Assembly (NCBI GenBank): GCA_030674155.1
Contig: CM060344.1
Span: 22,879,109 to 22,943,108 of the forward strand
DNA length: 64,000 bases
DNA from: Stramonita haemastoma
Taxonomy: Eukaryota; Mollusca; Gastropoda; Neogastropoda; Muricidae
Direction: 5' to 3'
Below are positions 54,303-63,830 of this stretch, piece by piece. The notes under the pieces were generated by a model. It did not search any database. It saw only the letters and a program-made list of their open reading frames with translations, and had not been told where the DNA came from. How positions within the stretch are numbered: the first letter of the stretch is position 1; every line of letters begins with the position of its first letter. The position numbers were made by a program, and so were the translations under genes.

Positions 54303-54802
54303 CTGTACACACAGAAACAGGCATCAGAAACACACTTCTATCAAACACACACACTTGTACACATCAGAAAAATGCAAAAGTCAAACACACAGAAACAAGT
54401 GTATCTAATATTACTGAGAGTGAACAGACGTTAAATTGAAGAAACAAAAATGAGTTAGAGCTCAACATCATGTCAAAAAGATGAAAAATAAAAAGGATAA
54501 CTGAGTGAATGTGTTTAAAGCTTGTTAAAATATTAGAAACAACAAAGAAACAACAATCAACAAGGGATCAGTGTATCAGGGCAATACAACCAGGCAACAT
54601 TACGGCAAAACAGCTGTGACAATGTCTGCATCATCAAAGAAGAGCACAACAAACATCACATTACAGGCAATGGAAAAAAACACACACATGCTCGCACGCA
54701 CGCATGCACTAAGCACAAACCCACTAAAAATACACACACACAGAGACACAAACACACCACACACAAACACAAACACACACACACAGAGAAAAAGTACTTA
54801 AC

Positions 54803-54847
54803 TCTTGGCACTGCTGACAGCATCTCCAGCTATTGGGTACACAAGCC
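54803..54847 (-). CDS. 45-bp exon-like block, minus strand
   Basis: Acceptor GTATTCACAG, donor AAGA|GTTAAGTAC. Phase 1 frame reads L-V-Y-P-I-A-G-D-A-V-S-S-A-K. That phase follows an exon ending one base into a codon, as tandem copy 2 does; but copy 2 lies downstream in transcription order, and copy 3 ends in phase 0. Assignment is tentative. Confidence 0.35.
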
Positions 54848-54917
54848 CTGTGAATACAGATATTGAACATACATCAATCAAGTCTGTACACGCATGTCCA
54901 TCCCTCTTCCTATTTCA

Positions 54918-55032
54918 TTTATACTACTACTACTGGTGTATGGAATTTATGTAGCACTGACTCTTGGAAAGGAGCAAATCAAAGCCCTTATATTCAAACC
55001 CTTTACACGCATGCAATCATCGATGAACAAGA
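54918..55032 (+). repeat. Dispersed ACTACTACT-TATGTAGCACTG repeat, copy 2
   Basis: Same order of motifs as 53,720; shares the downstream GGGTGATGAA...GAGGGGGAAGA stretch as well. Confidence 0.7.
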
Positions 55033-55254
55033 TTAACCCATCAAATTTACACACTCACACACACAAACACAAACATACACTGATGTGCGCACGCGCATCC
55101 TAAAACACAGCACTCAGAGGCAGGGTGATGAAACTGGGGGTGGCTTTTGAAGTCTATCGGCAGATTATGAGGGGGAAGATCTTAAACAGGAAAGAACTGT
55201 GGTTTGGGACTGGATCTGTATACTTATAACACTTGTGCACACCAACAACACTCA

Positions 55255-55600
55255 TGATAGGGCACATGATATTCTAGTGGTCAGAACATTGCGCTCGCAA
55301 TTTGATGACCCGAGTTTGATTCCCGTTCGAGGGAATTCCCCCCTGGAGTTAAAATCAGTGCTGACTCTGCTCTCCCCAATAGTCTTTCGGATGAGACTAT
55401 AAACTGAGGCCTGTGTGCGAATGCACGCAGAACATCTTGCACACACATTAAATTTTGTTCCGCTTTTCATAAGAGTAGGCCATTGTGTGCCTGTGGGAAC
55501 AGATAATATTTACAAAACTGCATACACACGGGGACTGGAAGTGGAAGAAAAAAAGCACATGAGTGCTCATTCTAATACCCTCTACATAAAAGTTTTGTTT
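55255..55600 (+). mobile_element. tRNA-type SINE, full length, plus strand
   Basis: GGGCACATGATATTCTAGTGGTCAG head (diverged first bases), GAGTTTGATTCCCGTTCGAG as box B, GAGTTAAAATCAGTGCTGAC, and a tail that decays into TTTTGTTTTTG. Confidence 0.85.
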
Positions 55601-55787
55601 TTGTTTTCTTAAATGATAATGCCAAACAATCCACAAACAAACAATATACACTAGGAAAATGCACAGGCAAATTCTTCACTTAAATCATAAAAAAATACTT
55701 AACTATTCCTTTTAAAAACCATGATAAAATTACTCTCCTCTAACAAATTTCAATCACGTGTGAGGAGAACAGCAGTGACTTTTGTAC

Positions 55788-55883
55788 CTTAGAAAAATAT
55801 CGACAAATGATGCTTCCCGTCCAGTGGTGTAGCAACTCAGCAACATCCATCATGCTTCCCTTTAGAGATGTCTTCACCCCCCT
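55788..55883 (-). CDS. Tandem exon copy 3, minus strand
   Basis: Acceptor TGTTTCTGTGTGTGCAG, donor CTAAG|GTACAAAAG. Exactly 32 codons, phase 0 to phase 0: R-G-V-K-T-S-L-K-G-S-M-M-D-V-A-E-L-L-H-H-W-T-G-S and ending R-Y-F-S-K. The M-D-V-x-E-x-L-H-x-W-x-G core is shared by all three copies. Phase fits the open 126-bp exon at 60,469-60,594 upstream. Confidence 0.5.
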
Positions 55884-56029
55884 CTGCACACACAGAAACA
55901 GGCATCAGAAACACACTTCTATCAAACACACACACCACTACACATCACAAATATACAAACATCAAACACACAGAAGCAACTGTATATCAAAATTAAGCTT
56001 TCATCAATCACACATAAATGACAAGAGAA

Positions 56030-56272
56030 CAGACTCCACTCTCCCCTAAAGTCCTTCAGATGAGACTATAAACCGAGGCCAATGTGCGAATGCACGCAGA
56101 ACATCTTGCACACGCATTTAATCCTCTTCCACTTTTCGAAAGAGTAGGGCCATTGTGTGCCAGTGGGGAAGGATGACAAAATTTATAAAACTGCATACTC
56201 ATGGGGACTTGATGTAAAAATAAGCGCATAAGTTCTTATTCTATTATCCTTGATAAAAAAAAGAATTAAAAA
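56030..56272 (+). mobile_element. tRNA-type SINE, head missing, plus strand
   Basis: Starts AGACTCCACTCTCCCCTAAAGTCC; tail CCTTGATAAAAAAAAGAATTAA. Belongs to a subtype with CTTATTCTATTATCCTTGAT. Confidence 0.85.
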
Positions 56273-56309
56273 AAAAAAACACACACACACAGACACACTC
56301 ACTCACAAC

Positions 56310-56428
56310 CATTCAAGGGATTTTTCCTCAAAAGTGAACATCAGGGCAAACTCCACTCTCCCTAAAGTCCTTCAGATGAGTCTATAAACTGAGGTCTGTA
56401 AGCGAACGCACGCACAACATCTTGCGCA
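56310..56428 (+). mobile_element. tRNA-type SINE middle fragment, plus strand
   Basis: From ATTCAAGGGATTTTTCCTC to ACATCTTGCGCATAACC, joined directly to the next SINE. Confidence 0.8.
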
Positions 56429-56775
56429 TAACCTAGTTGTCAGAACATTGTGCTCGCAATCTGACAACCTGGGTTCGAATCCCGTTCAAGGGCATATTTT
56501 CCCCAGGAGTTTACATCAGTGCAGACTCCACTCCCCCCAAAAGTCTTTCAAATGAGGTTATAAACTGAAGCCCAGTGTGCGAATGCATGCAGAACATCTT
56601 GTGCACACATTCAAACCTGTTTTGCTTTTTGAAAGAGTAGGCCATTGTGTGCCAGGGGATTGGATGACAAAATTTACAAAACAGCATACACACAGGGACT
56701 GGATGTAAAAAACACACATAAGTTCTTATTCTATTATCCTTGATAAAAAAAAGAATTAATAAAAAAAAAAAAAAC
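56429..56775 (+). mobile_element. tRNA-type SINE, plus strand
   Basis: CCTAGTTGTCAGAACATTGTG head, CTGGGTTCGAATCCCGTTC box B, tail CCTTGATAAAAAAAAGAATTAATAAA. Same subtype as its neighbours. Confidence 0.85.
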
Positions 56776-56794
56776 ACACAACACACACATTCAC

Positions 56795-57078
56795 TCACAA
56801 CCATTCAAGGAGATTTTTCCTCTAGAGATATCAGTGCAGACTTCACTCTCCCCTAAAGTCCTTCAGATTAGACTATAAACAAAGGCCCCATGTGCGAATG
56901 CACGTAGAACATCTTGCGCACACATTAAATCCTGTTCCACTTTTTGTAAGCGTAGGCCAATGTGTGCCGGTGGGAACAAATGACAAAATTGACAAAACTG
57001 TACACACACAGGGATTTGATGTAAAGAAAGCACACGAGTGCTTAATCCATTATACTCGAAGTAAAAGAATAAATGACT
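56795..57078 (+). mobile_element. tRNA-type SINE joined tail-to-tail with a LINE end
   Basis: Starts ACCATTCAAGGAGATTTTTCC without head; ends TATACTCGAAGTAAAAGAATAAATGACTTG, running straight into the LINE fragment on the opposite strand. The same junction recurs at 59,292. Confidence 0.85.
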
Positions 57079-57232
57079 TGACTTACTTGACTTATGCCTA
57101 TGAATTCCCTGGGGAACAATGGGCTGCAACAACACCCCTCCAACAGACTGCGTTCTGGGAGATCCTCTTCAGCTCGGCCCACGTCATTCTGGCTGTCTTC
57201 GTCTCTGCTGCTGTGCTGAAAAGAAAAAATAA
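57079..57232 (-). pseudogene. LINE 3' end, minus strand, copy 1
   Basis: On the minus strand: CAGAATGACGTGGGCCGAGC, GAGGATCTCCCAGAAC, CCCAGGGAATTCATAGGC and AAGTCAAGTAAGTCAAGTC. These match the LINE end at 30,560-30,680 (M-T-W-A-E-L-K-R-I-S-Q-N motif). Ends at the CA array. Confidence 0.8.
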
Positions 57233-57247
57233 ATTTTAAAAATCAAT

Positions 57248-57255
57248 CAACACAC

Positions 57256-57332
<77 letters not shown>

Positions 57333-57356
57333 TACACACACACACACACATATACA
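57248..57356 (+). repeat. (CA)n microsatellite
   Basis: CA with CATACATA at both ends. Confidence 0.95.
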
Positions 57357-57359
57357 CAT

Positions 57360-57708
57360 GGGGGACGGATAGCCTAGTGGTCAGAACATTGTGCTCGCAA
57401 TTTGACGACCCGGGTTCGAGTCCGGTCGAGGAAATTTTTCTCCTGGAGTTAACATCAGTGCTGACTCCACTCTCCCCAAAAGTCCTTCGGATGAGACTAT
57501 AAACCGAGGCCCCGTGTGCAAACACACGCAGAACATCTTGCGCACACGTTAAATCCTGTTCCGCTTTTCGTAAGAGTAGGCCATCGTGTGCCAGTGGGAA
57601 CAGATGACAATATTTACAAAAACTGCATACACACGGGGACCAGATGAAAAAAAGCACATGATTGCTTATTCTGTTATCCTCGATATAAAAGAATAAATAA
57701 ATAAATAA
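57360..57708 (+). mobile_element. tRNA-type SINE, full-length reference copy
   Basis: Best complete copy: GGGGGACGGATAGCCTAGTG head with box A, CCGGGTTCGAGTCCGGTCGA box B region, GGAGTTAACATCAGTGCTGA, AGACTATAAACCGAGGCC, AGAACATCTTGCGCACACGT, then GCATACACACGGGGACCAG and tail CCTCGATATAAAAGAATAAA with AATA repeats. About 345 bp. A Pol III promoter is expected within the head. Confidence 0.95.
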
Positions 57709-58040
57709 ATAAGCACACACGGGGAGGACAGGATAGCATAGTGGTTAGAACATTGTGCTCGCAATCTGACAACCTGGGTTCCAATCCTGTTCAAGGAGAT
57801 ATTTTCCCCTGGAGTTAACATCAGTACGAACTCCACTCCCCCCAAAGTCTTTCAGATGAGACTATAAACTGAGGCCCAGTGTGCGAATGCATGCAGAACA
57901 TCTTGTACACATGTTAAAACCTGTTCTGCTGTTTGAAACAGTACGCCACTGTGTGCGAGTGGCGTTGGATGACAAAATTTACAAAACTGCATACACACAA
58001 GGACTGGATGTAAAAAAGCACATAAGTTCTTATTCTATTA

Positions 58041-58952
58041 CCGTAAAATCCCTAGCATAAGCCCACCATCTAGCAAATGCCCACCCCCCACTTTGGGCCA
58101 AAAGTTGTGCACAGGGGTAACTACCTTGCAAACGCCCACCCTACTTTTTTCAAAGAGACTATACTCACTTTCACTAGGATTTGTGCAGACTGTTCTATAA
58201 GTCATCTTTTCCCCCTTCTTTACCTTTTTGTGTTTCTTTCCTTTTTTCTTATTCTTTGTCCCCTCTCCTCACTCCCACCCATCCCCAGAATTAAAATTAC
58301 GTCATGCTTTTTCCACTGACGTCTTTTGTCTGTCACTGACGTACGGGTACTTTGACGATGCTTCCTGATGGTCGGAAGTTGGCTCTTGAATCTCTCTGTG
58401 CCATTTTTGCAAAACGCCGAAGCGACAGTCTTACACTGTATCTTTCAAATTGGAAGCCCTCCAGTATCTGGATAATAAAGCAGGTGGGAATGCTTCGGGG
58501 TATCCCCGTGAATTTTTCTGTGGATAGGAAGAGGCTCAGGGAATGGAGTGAAAACAGAGATAGACTTGAACAGCAGTATGGAAAAGAAAAAGAAAAGCGG
58601 AAACTGTCAAAAGGACCAGCAGCTACTGAGTTAGATCTGAACATGTCGATCAAGGTGTGCTGTATTATCTGTAAGATGAAAGTTCTGAAGGCAGGGTATT
58701 GCAAAACAGACCTACAACGGAAAGCAATGGAACTCGTTGGCCTTCTTTGCCTCAAAGTCCCTTTTTTCTATTTTCCTTCACTTCTACTCACACGACCTAA
58801 CTTACATGCTTTCGGGGTTTGTATTCACTCAATAACACGGTTGAGCACAAAAATCACTTTGTGCAAGGGGGTCTATCCCTAGCAAACCCACCCCCAAATT
58901 TTGTCCTAGATCAGTGGACAGGGGGGGTGGGCGTATGCTAGGGATTTTACGG
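58041..58952 (+). mobile_element. 912-bp pogo-like (Tc1/mariner superfamily) element
   Basis: Terminal inverted repeats: left CCGTAAAATCCCTAGCATAA, right (reverse complement) CCGTAAAATCCCTAGCATAC. TA lies on both sides (58,039-58,040 and 58,953-58,954), the target duplication of the Tc1/mariner group. Subterminal CTAGCAAATGCCCACCCC and CTAGCAAACCCACCCCC repeats are probable transposase-binding sites. It carries only an N-terminal transposase fragment, so it needs a transposase in trans. Confidence 0.9.
58358..58882 (+). pseudogene. Pogo/Tigger-type transposase N-terminal fragment
   Basis: Frame within the 912-bp element. F-S-V-D-R-K-R-L-R-E-W (about residues 53-63) matches the first helix-turn-helix of CENP-B/pogo-type DNA-binding regions, followed by K-R-K-L-S-K-G. 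Then E-L-D-L-N...D-L-Q-R-K-A-M-E-L-V resembles the second, Tc5/CENP-B-type helix-turn-helix. The DDE catalytic domain is absent; after residue ~125 the sequence is unrelated and ends in the TIR. The first ATG in frame is 58,358. Probably an internal-deletion derivative, possibly still able to bind its ends. Confidence 0.7.
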
Positions 58953-59004
58953 TATCCTTGATATTAAATAATAAAGAAAAAGAAATAAGTAAAAAATAAA
59001 AACA

Positions 59005-59292
59005 CACTCACTCACAACTATTCAAGGGATTTTTCCTCTGGAGTGAACATCAGTGCAGACTCCACTCTCCCCTAAAGTCCTTCACATGAGACAATAAACC
59101 GAGGCCAATGTGCGAACGCACACAGATCATCTTGTGCACGCATTAAATCCTCTTCCACTTTTACAAAGAGTAGGCCCTTGTGTGCCGGTGGCAACAGATG
59201 ACAAAATTGACAAAATTGCATGCACACACGGACTGGCTCTAAAAAAAAAAGCACATTAATGTTTAATCCATTATCCTCGATGTAAAAGAACA
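59005..59292 (+). mobile_element. tRNA-type SINE joined tail-to-tail with a LINE end, copy 2
   Basis: Same truncated SINE as 56,795-57,078 (CAACTATTCAAGGGATTTTTCC start), ending GTAAAAGAACAAATGATTTG. Confidence 0.85.
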
Positions 59293-59447
59293 AATGATTT
59301 GACTTACTTGACTTATGCCTATGAATTCCCTGGGGAACAATGGGCTGCAACAACACCCCTCCAACAGACTGCGTTCTGGGAGATCTTCTTCAGCTCGGCC
59401 CACGTCATTCTGGCTGCCTTCGTCTCTGCTGCTGTGCTGAAAAGAAT
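59293..59447 (-). pseudogene. LINE 3' end, minus strand, copy 2
   Basis: Nearly identical to 57,079-57,232, with the same inner end at GAAGGCAGCCAGAATGACG. The SINE+LINE composite was duplicated as one piece. Confidence 0.8.
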
Positions 59448-59471
59448 AAATTAACAAATAAAATTAAATAA

Positions 59472-59615
59472 ACACACACACACAGACACACATGCACACA
59501 CCCACACATACCCACATGCGCACACCCACCAATACACAAGCATGCACACTCACACACTCTGACACATATGAACTCACATGCGAGCACACTCCCCCCCCCC
59601 CCCCCCCCCCCCCCC
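59472..59615 (+). repeat. (CA)n-rich sequence and poly-C (25)
   Basis: CACACACCCACACATACCC-type repeats followed by 25 C at 59,591-59,615. Confidence 0.9.
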
Positions 59616-60165
59616 GAGTTCGACTCCTGTTCAAGGGGATTTTTCTCCTGGACTGGCTGGAGTTCACATCAGTGCTGACTCCACTCCCCACCCCCAAAAG
59701 TCCTTCAGATGAGACTATAAACCAGTTAACATCAGTGCTGACTCCACTCCCCCCCAAAAGTCCTTCAGATGAGACTATAAACCAGTTAACATCAGTGCTG
59801 ACTCCACTCCCCCCCAAAAGTCCTTCAGACGAGACTATAAACCAGTTAACATCAGTGCTGACTCCACTCCCCCCCAAAAGTCCTTCAGATGAGACTATAA
59901 ACCAGTTAACATCAGTGCTGACTCCACTCCCCCCCAAAAGTCCTTCAGATGAGACTATAAACTGAGTCACCGTGTGCAAAACACACGCAAACATCTTGCG
60001 ACACACGTTAAATCCTGTTCCACTTTTCATAAGAGTAGGCCATTGTGTGCCAGTGGGAACAGATGACAAAATATACAAAACTGCATACACAAAGGAACTG
60101 GATGTAAAAAAGCACACGAGTGCTTATTCCATTATCGATATAAAAGAATAAAATATAAATAAAAT
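59616..60165 (+). mobile_element. tRNA-type SINE with internal 60-bp array, plus strand
   Basis: Starts at box B (GAGTTCGACTCCTGTTCAAG). The segment GTTAACATCAGTGCTGACTC...GACTATAAACCA is repeated with exact 60-bp spacing (59,724, 59,784, 59,844, 59,904), after one first copy of slightly different length. The normal SINE then continues to TATCGATATAAAAGAATAAA. Confidence 0.95.
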
Positions 60166-60221
60166 AACACACACACACACATTCTACCATACCACACACA
60201 CACACACCATAACAGACCACA

Positions 60222-60440
60222 CAACATGAGACTATAAACCAAGGCCCTGTGTGCAAAACACACGCAAAACATCTTGGGCACACGGTAAATCCTGTTCCGT
60301 TTTTCGTAAGAGTAGGCCATTGTGTGCTCGTGGGAACAGATGACAAGATTTACGATAACTACATACACATGGGGACTGGATGTTTAAGAGCACAAGAGTG
60401 CATATTCCATGATTATCCTTGATATAAAAGAATTTTTTAA
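60222..60440 (+). mobile_element. tRNA-type SINE, 5' truncated, plus strand
   Basis: ACATGAGACTATAAACCAAGGCCC to CCTTGATATAAAAGAATTTT. Confidence 0.85.
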
Positions 60441-60468
60441 AAATAAAAAAAATATTTAAAAAACTCAC

Positions 60469-60594
60469 CCCTGCCAACTTCTCCTTCAGCAGGAGCACAC
60501 CAGCCGTGTGGTCACAGTCTCCTTCTCCTGACTGACAATCCCTCAGGCCTGGGGTTGTCTCCCCTGACCTACATCTCCATTCCTGGCATTCCTC
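60469..60594 (-). CDS. Open 126-bp exon, minus strand
   Basis: On the minus strand: acceptor region CATTCCTCACTGCAG, donor GCAGGG|GTGAGT. Exactly 42 codons, open in phase 0: E-E-C-Q-E-W-R-C-R-S-G-E-T-T-P-G, then D-C-Q-S-G-E-G-D-C-D-H-T-A-G-V-L-L-L-K-E-K-L-A-G. Four Cys residues in the first 27 could suggest a small folded or extracellular segment, but no domain is recognised. Balanced composition and phase agreement with tandem exon copy 3 make it the best single exon candidate in the window. Confidence 0.55.
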
Positions 60595-60599
60595 CTGCA

Positions 60600-60770
60600 G
60601 TGAGGAATGCTGCTGACTACCCACTCCTGAAAGTCTTTCCCATGAACCAAGGCGCTGACTCCCCTCTCCTCAACACATGAACCAAGGTGCTAACTCCCCT
60701 CTCCTCGACATCTTTCACATCAGACCATCAACCAAGCTGCTGACTCCCCTCTCCTCAAAAACTTAGCACT
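60600..60770 (+). repeat. Short repeats derived from the SINE middle
   Basis: ATGAACCAAGGCGCTGACTCCCCTCTCCTC recurs three times with changes, resembling the SINE segment ATAAACC...GCTGACTCCACTCTCCCC. Probably an older, decayed version of the array at 59,724. Confidence 0.6.
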
Positions 60771-60985
60771 GTTCAATTCGGTTGGATCGTGATCATTTTT
60801 CCTAACTTAAAAAAAAGTTCCACGGCCCTTATCTCATCGTCTCCGTCATTGTTCGATTTGACCAAATCGGGCCTAACACCTTCAGTAATTCTGGCGTGAA
60901 CGCGAGCCTTCAATTACGACCACCTACGTCATCCCGGAATATTTCAGAATCCGCAATGTAGGGCATAGCGGTAGAAGGTCGTTCC
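60771..60985 (-). promoter_or_regulatory. Unique segment with CRE/ETS-like motifs
   Basis: CCTACGTCATCCCGGAATAT contains a CRE-like TACGTCA and a CCGGAA core; another TTCCGGGAA lies at 60,990. Position upstream of the 126-bp exon in minus sense would fit a promoter, but no start site or first exon can be shown. Confidence 0.25.
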
Positions 60986-61335
60986 GTATTCCGGGAACCA
61001 TGCTCATGGAAGACATGGTCAGAAAGGGCTAGCGGTGTGATGAAACTCTATAGCCAGCATGCACCTGGCAACCTGGAGAGGGATGGGCTCCGCCAGGCCC
61101 TACTTGCCCACCACACACTGCCTGAGGACGTCAGTCAGGCAGCGCCCCAACTACTGCCCCAGGATTTGAGGGGACAACAACTCCTGGGTCAGTCTTTGGG
61201 CTGTAGTGGGCAAGTTGAACCTGGCGGAGCCCATCCCTCTCCTGGTGGCAGGGTGCATGCTAGGTATGCAGTGTCATCCACACCACAGGCCGTATCTGGC
61301 CTAGTCTTGCATGAAAAGTGTATGGGTTTTTAACC
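60985..61335. repeat. Palindrome with ~110-bp arms
   Basis: The left arm (about 61,000-61,115) contains GAGAGGGATGGGCTCCGCCAGG; the right arm (about 61,205-61,320) contains its exact reverse complement, and matches extend outward through AGCATGCACC and GGTGTG(G)ATGA. A smaller hairpin (CTGCCTGA...TCAGGCAG) lies in the centre at 61,119-61,144. The 98-codon frame across it is likely incidental. A foldback element or an inverted duplication. Confidence 0.85.
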
Positions 61336-61908
61336 CTGGTGGCACTGAATTAACGGCAGCAGTACTCAGTACCGCAGGCGGAATGAACAGCGGCCAGTGT
61401 TGTTTTGAAGCCGGGTGGGGTCAAACAACCCTTGATATTGACATGTAAAACTGAACTTAGTGTGTAAAGTTGTAAATCACTGGAAAGCTTAAATAACAAG
61501 CTTTCAAATGAGCAAAACGTTATAGCAACTGGTAGTGTTTATGATAATTTAAAAAATATATATATTTTTTTAATTGCGTGTACACTACCGATCACTGTCG
61601 CGACATCAGAGCTCCAGATTGATATGATATACACGATATGCAATGTTGTTGCGGTGCAAAAATGTCATGAGGTAAATATTATCTCTTGACATTAGTTTTG
61701 AAAAAAAAAAAAAAAGGAGCTTGAGTTGCTTTATCAGTTGTCAAATACTCTGAAAAGTCCAGCGAAACAATCAATGCTATCGCAATCATCATGGCAGTAA
61801 ACACTTATTCTGTGCAAAGTGGTCGCACTCTATGAAAAAACGACAATTGCTTGATTTCATGTGATGCAAAGTACTCAGTAGCATATCAAAATGACTTAAC
61901 AAGTTATT
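61336..61908. other. AT-rich sequence, no gene seen
   Basis: No supported frame or known repeat. Confidence 0.5.
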
Positions 61909-63290
61909 TCAAAGCGGTTGGACGGACGACAGGGACGGACGACAGGGACTGATGACAGGGACGGACGAATGACAGGGACGGACGAATGACAGGGACAGAC
62001 GACAGGGACGGATGACAGGGACGGATGGACGACAGGGATGGACAACGGGGACAGACGACAGGGACGGACGACAGGGACAGACAACAGGGACGGACGACAG
62101 GGACGGACGACAGGGACGGATGACAGGGACGGACGGACGACAGGGACGGATGACAGGGACGGATGACAGGGACGGATGGACGACAGGGACGGATGACAGG
62201 GACAGACGACAGGGACGGATGGACGACAGGGACGGACGACAGGGACGGATGGACAACAGGGACGGACAACAGGGACGGACGACAGGGACGGATGGACGAC
62301 AGGGACGGACAACAGGGACGGACGACAGGGACGGACGGACAACAGGGACAGATGGACGACAGGGACGGATGACAGGGACGGATGGACAACAGGGACAGAT
62401 GACAGGGACGGATGGACGACAGGGACGGACAACAGGGACGGACGACAGGGACGGATGGACGACAGGGACAGATGACAGGGACGGATGACAAGGATGGATG
62501 GGCGACAGGAACAGACGACAGGGACAGACGACAGAGACGGATGACAGGGACGGATGGATGACAGGGACGGACGGAAGACAGGGACGGACGGAAGACAGGG
62601 ACGGACGGAAGACAGGGACGGATGGAAGACAGGGACGGACGGAAGACAGGGACGGGCAACATGGATGGACGGACAACAGGGACGGACAGACAACAGGGAC
62701 GGACGGACAACAGGGAGGGACGACAGGGACGGACAGACGACAGAGACGGACGACAGGGACGGACAGACGACAGAGACGGACGACAGGGACGGATGGACGA
62801 CAGGAAGGGACGGATGACAGGGACGGACGACAGGGACAGACAGACGACAGGAAGGGACGGACGACAGGGACAGACGACAGAGACGGATGGACGACAGGGA
62901 CTGACGACAGGGACAGACGACAGGGACGGATGACAGGGACGGATGGACGACAGGGACGGACGGACGACGACAGGGACGGATGGACGACAGGGACTGACGA
63001 CAGGGACGGATGACAGGGACGGATGGACGACAGGGACTGACGACAGGGACGGACGACAGGGACTGACGACAGGGACGGATGACAGGGACGGATGGACGAC
63101 AGGGACGGATGACAGGGACGGATGGACGACAGGGACGGATGACAGGGACGGATGACAGGGATGGATGGATGACAGGGACTGACGACAGGGACGGATGGAC
63201 GACAGGGACGGACGACAGGGACGGATGGACGACAGGGACTGACGACAGGGACGGATGACAGGGACGGACTGACGGACGGACGGACATCCA
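61909..63290. repeat. 13/17-bp minisatellite, 1.38 kb
   Basis: Units GACGGATGACAGG (13 bp) and GACGGATGGACGACAGG (17 bp) alternate irregularly, differing by a 4-bp GGAC-type insertion, with local variants (GGAAGACAGG at 62,567-62,650). All three minus-strand frames are open for over 460 codons (Val/Pro/Ser/Cys/Arg) because no frame of the unit contains a stop; not a protein gene. Confidence 0.95.
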
Positions 63291-63723
63291 GCCATGTCAT
63301 CTTCAGCTGTTGTGGGTTTATCAGCCCTGTAACACCAAATAAAACAATGAATAATATTTCTATGTAACACACAGACCTGTGCACCCTTACTACAGATTTC
63401 AGTATTTTCATGGCAATTTTCAGTATTTTTCACCGAATTTCAGTATTTTTGCCCAATGTTGTGACACACTTCTTTGATCGTGAAGAATAAACGTCTTTTA
63501 TTTTCTATTTTCTTATTGGCTTTTTCCCCCCTCTTAATTTGTTTGCTCATCCCCCTTCTAATTTCTTTCCATTGTACAAAAGCTCATAGGTTTGGGTGGG
63601 TTTTTTTTATCAACAAGCAAATATGGACAGGTCTGATAACTTATGTGATCTTATGGAATTGTCCTGGATGCTGTTCAAAATTGTCATTTCTTTTTAAAGC
63701 TATCATAAAAAGAATACCATAAG
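63291..63723. other. AT-rich sequence, no gene seen
   Basis: TTTCAGTATTTT is repeated three times at 63,398-63,450. No supported frame. Confidence 0.5.
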
Positions 63724-63797
<74 letters not shown>

Positions 63798-63830
63798 GTG
63801 TGTATCTTTGTATGTGTGTGTGAGTGTGAG
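63724..63830 (+). repeat. (GT)n microsatellite
   Basis: About 69 bp of pure GT, then interrupted. Confidence 0.95.

Larger units (their letters stand above)
57722..58985 (+). mobile_element. tRNA-type SINE split by a pogo-like element
   Basis: The SINE runs 57,722-58,040 (GGGGAGGACAGGATAGCATAGTGG head) to TTATTCTATTA and resumes at 58,953 with TATCCTTGATATTAAATAATAAAG. Joining across the insertion gives the family's normal TTCTATTATCCTTGAT tail, with TA duplicated. Confidence 0.9.

Noticed and set aside
57360..57440. Functional tRNA gene
   Set aside because: The head has box A- and box B-like motifs but runs directly into SINE sequence and is multi-copy; no complete acceptor stem was seen.
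61896..63433. Three overlapping minus-strand frames of 463-509 codons
   Set aside because: The 13/17-bp units contain no stop in any frame on that strand; no codon preference for one frame.
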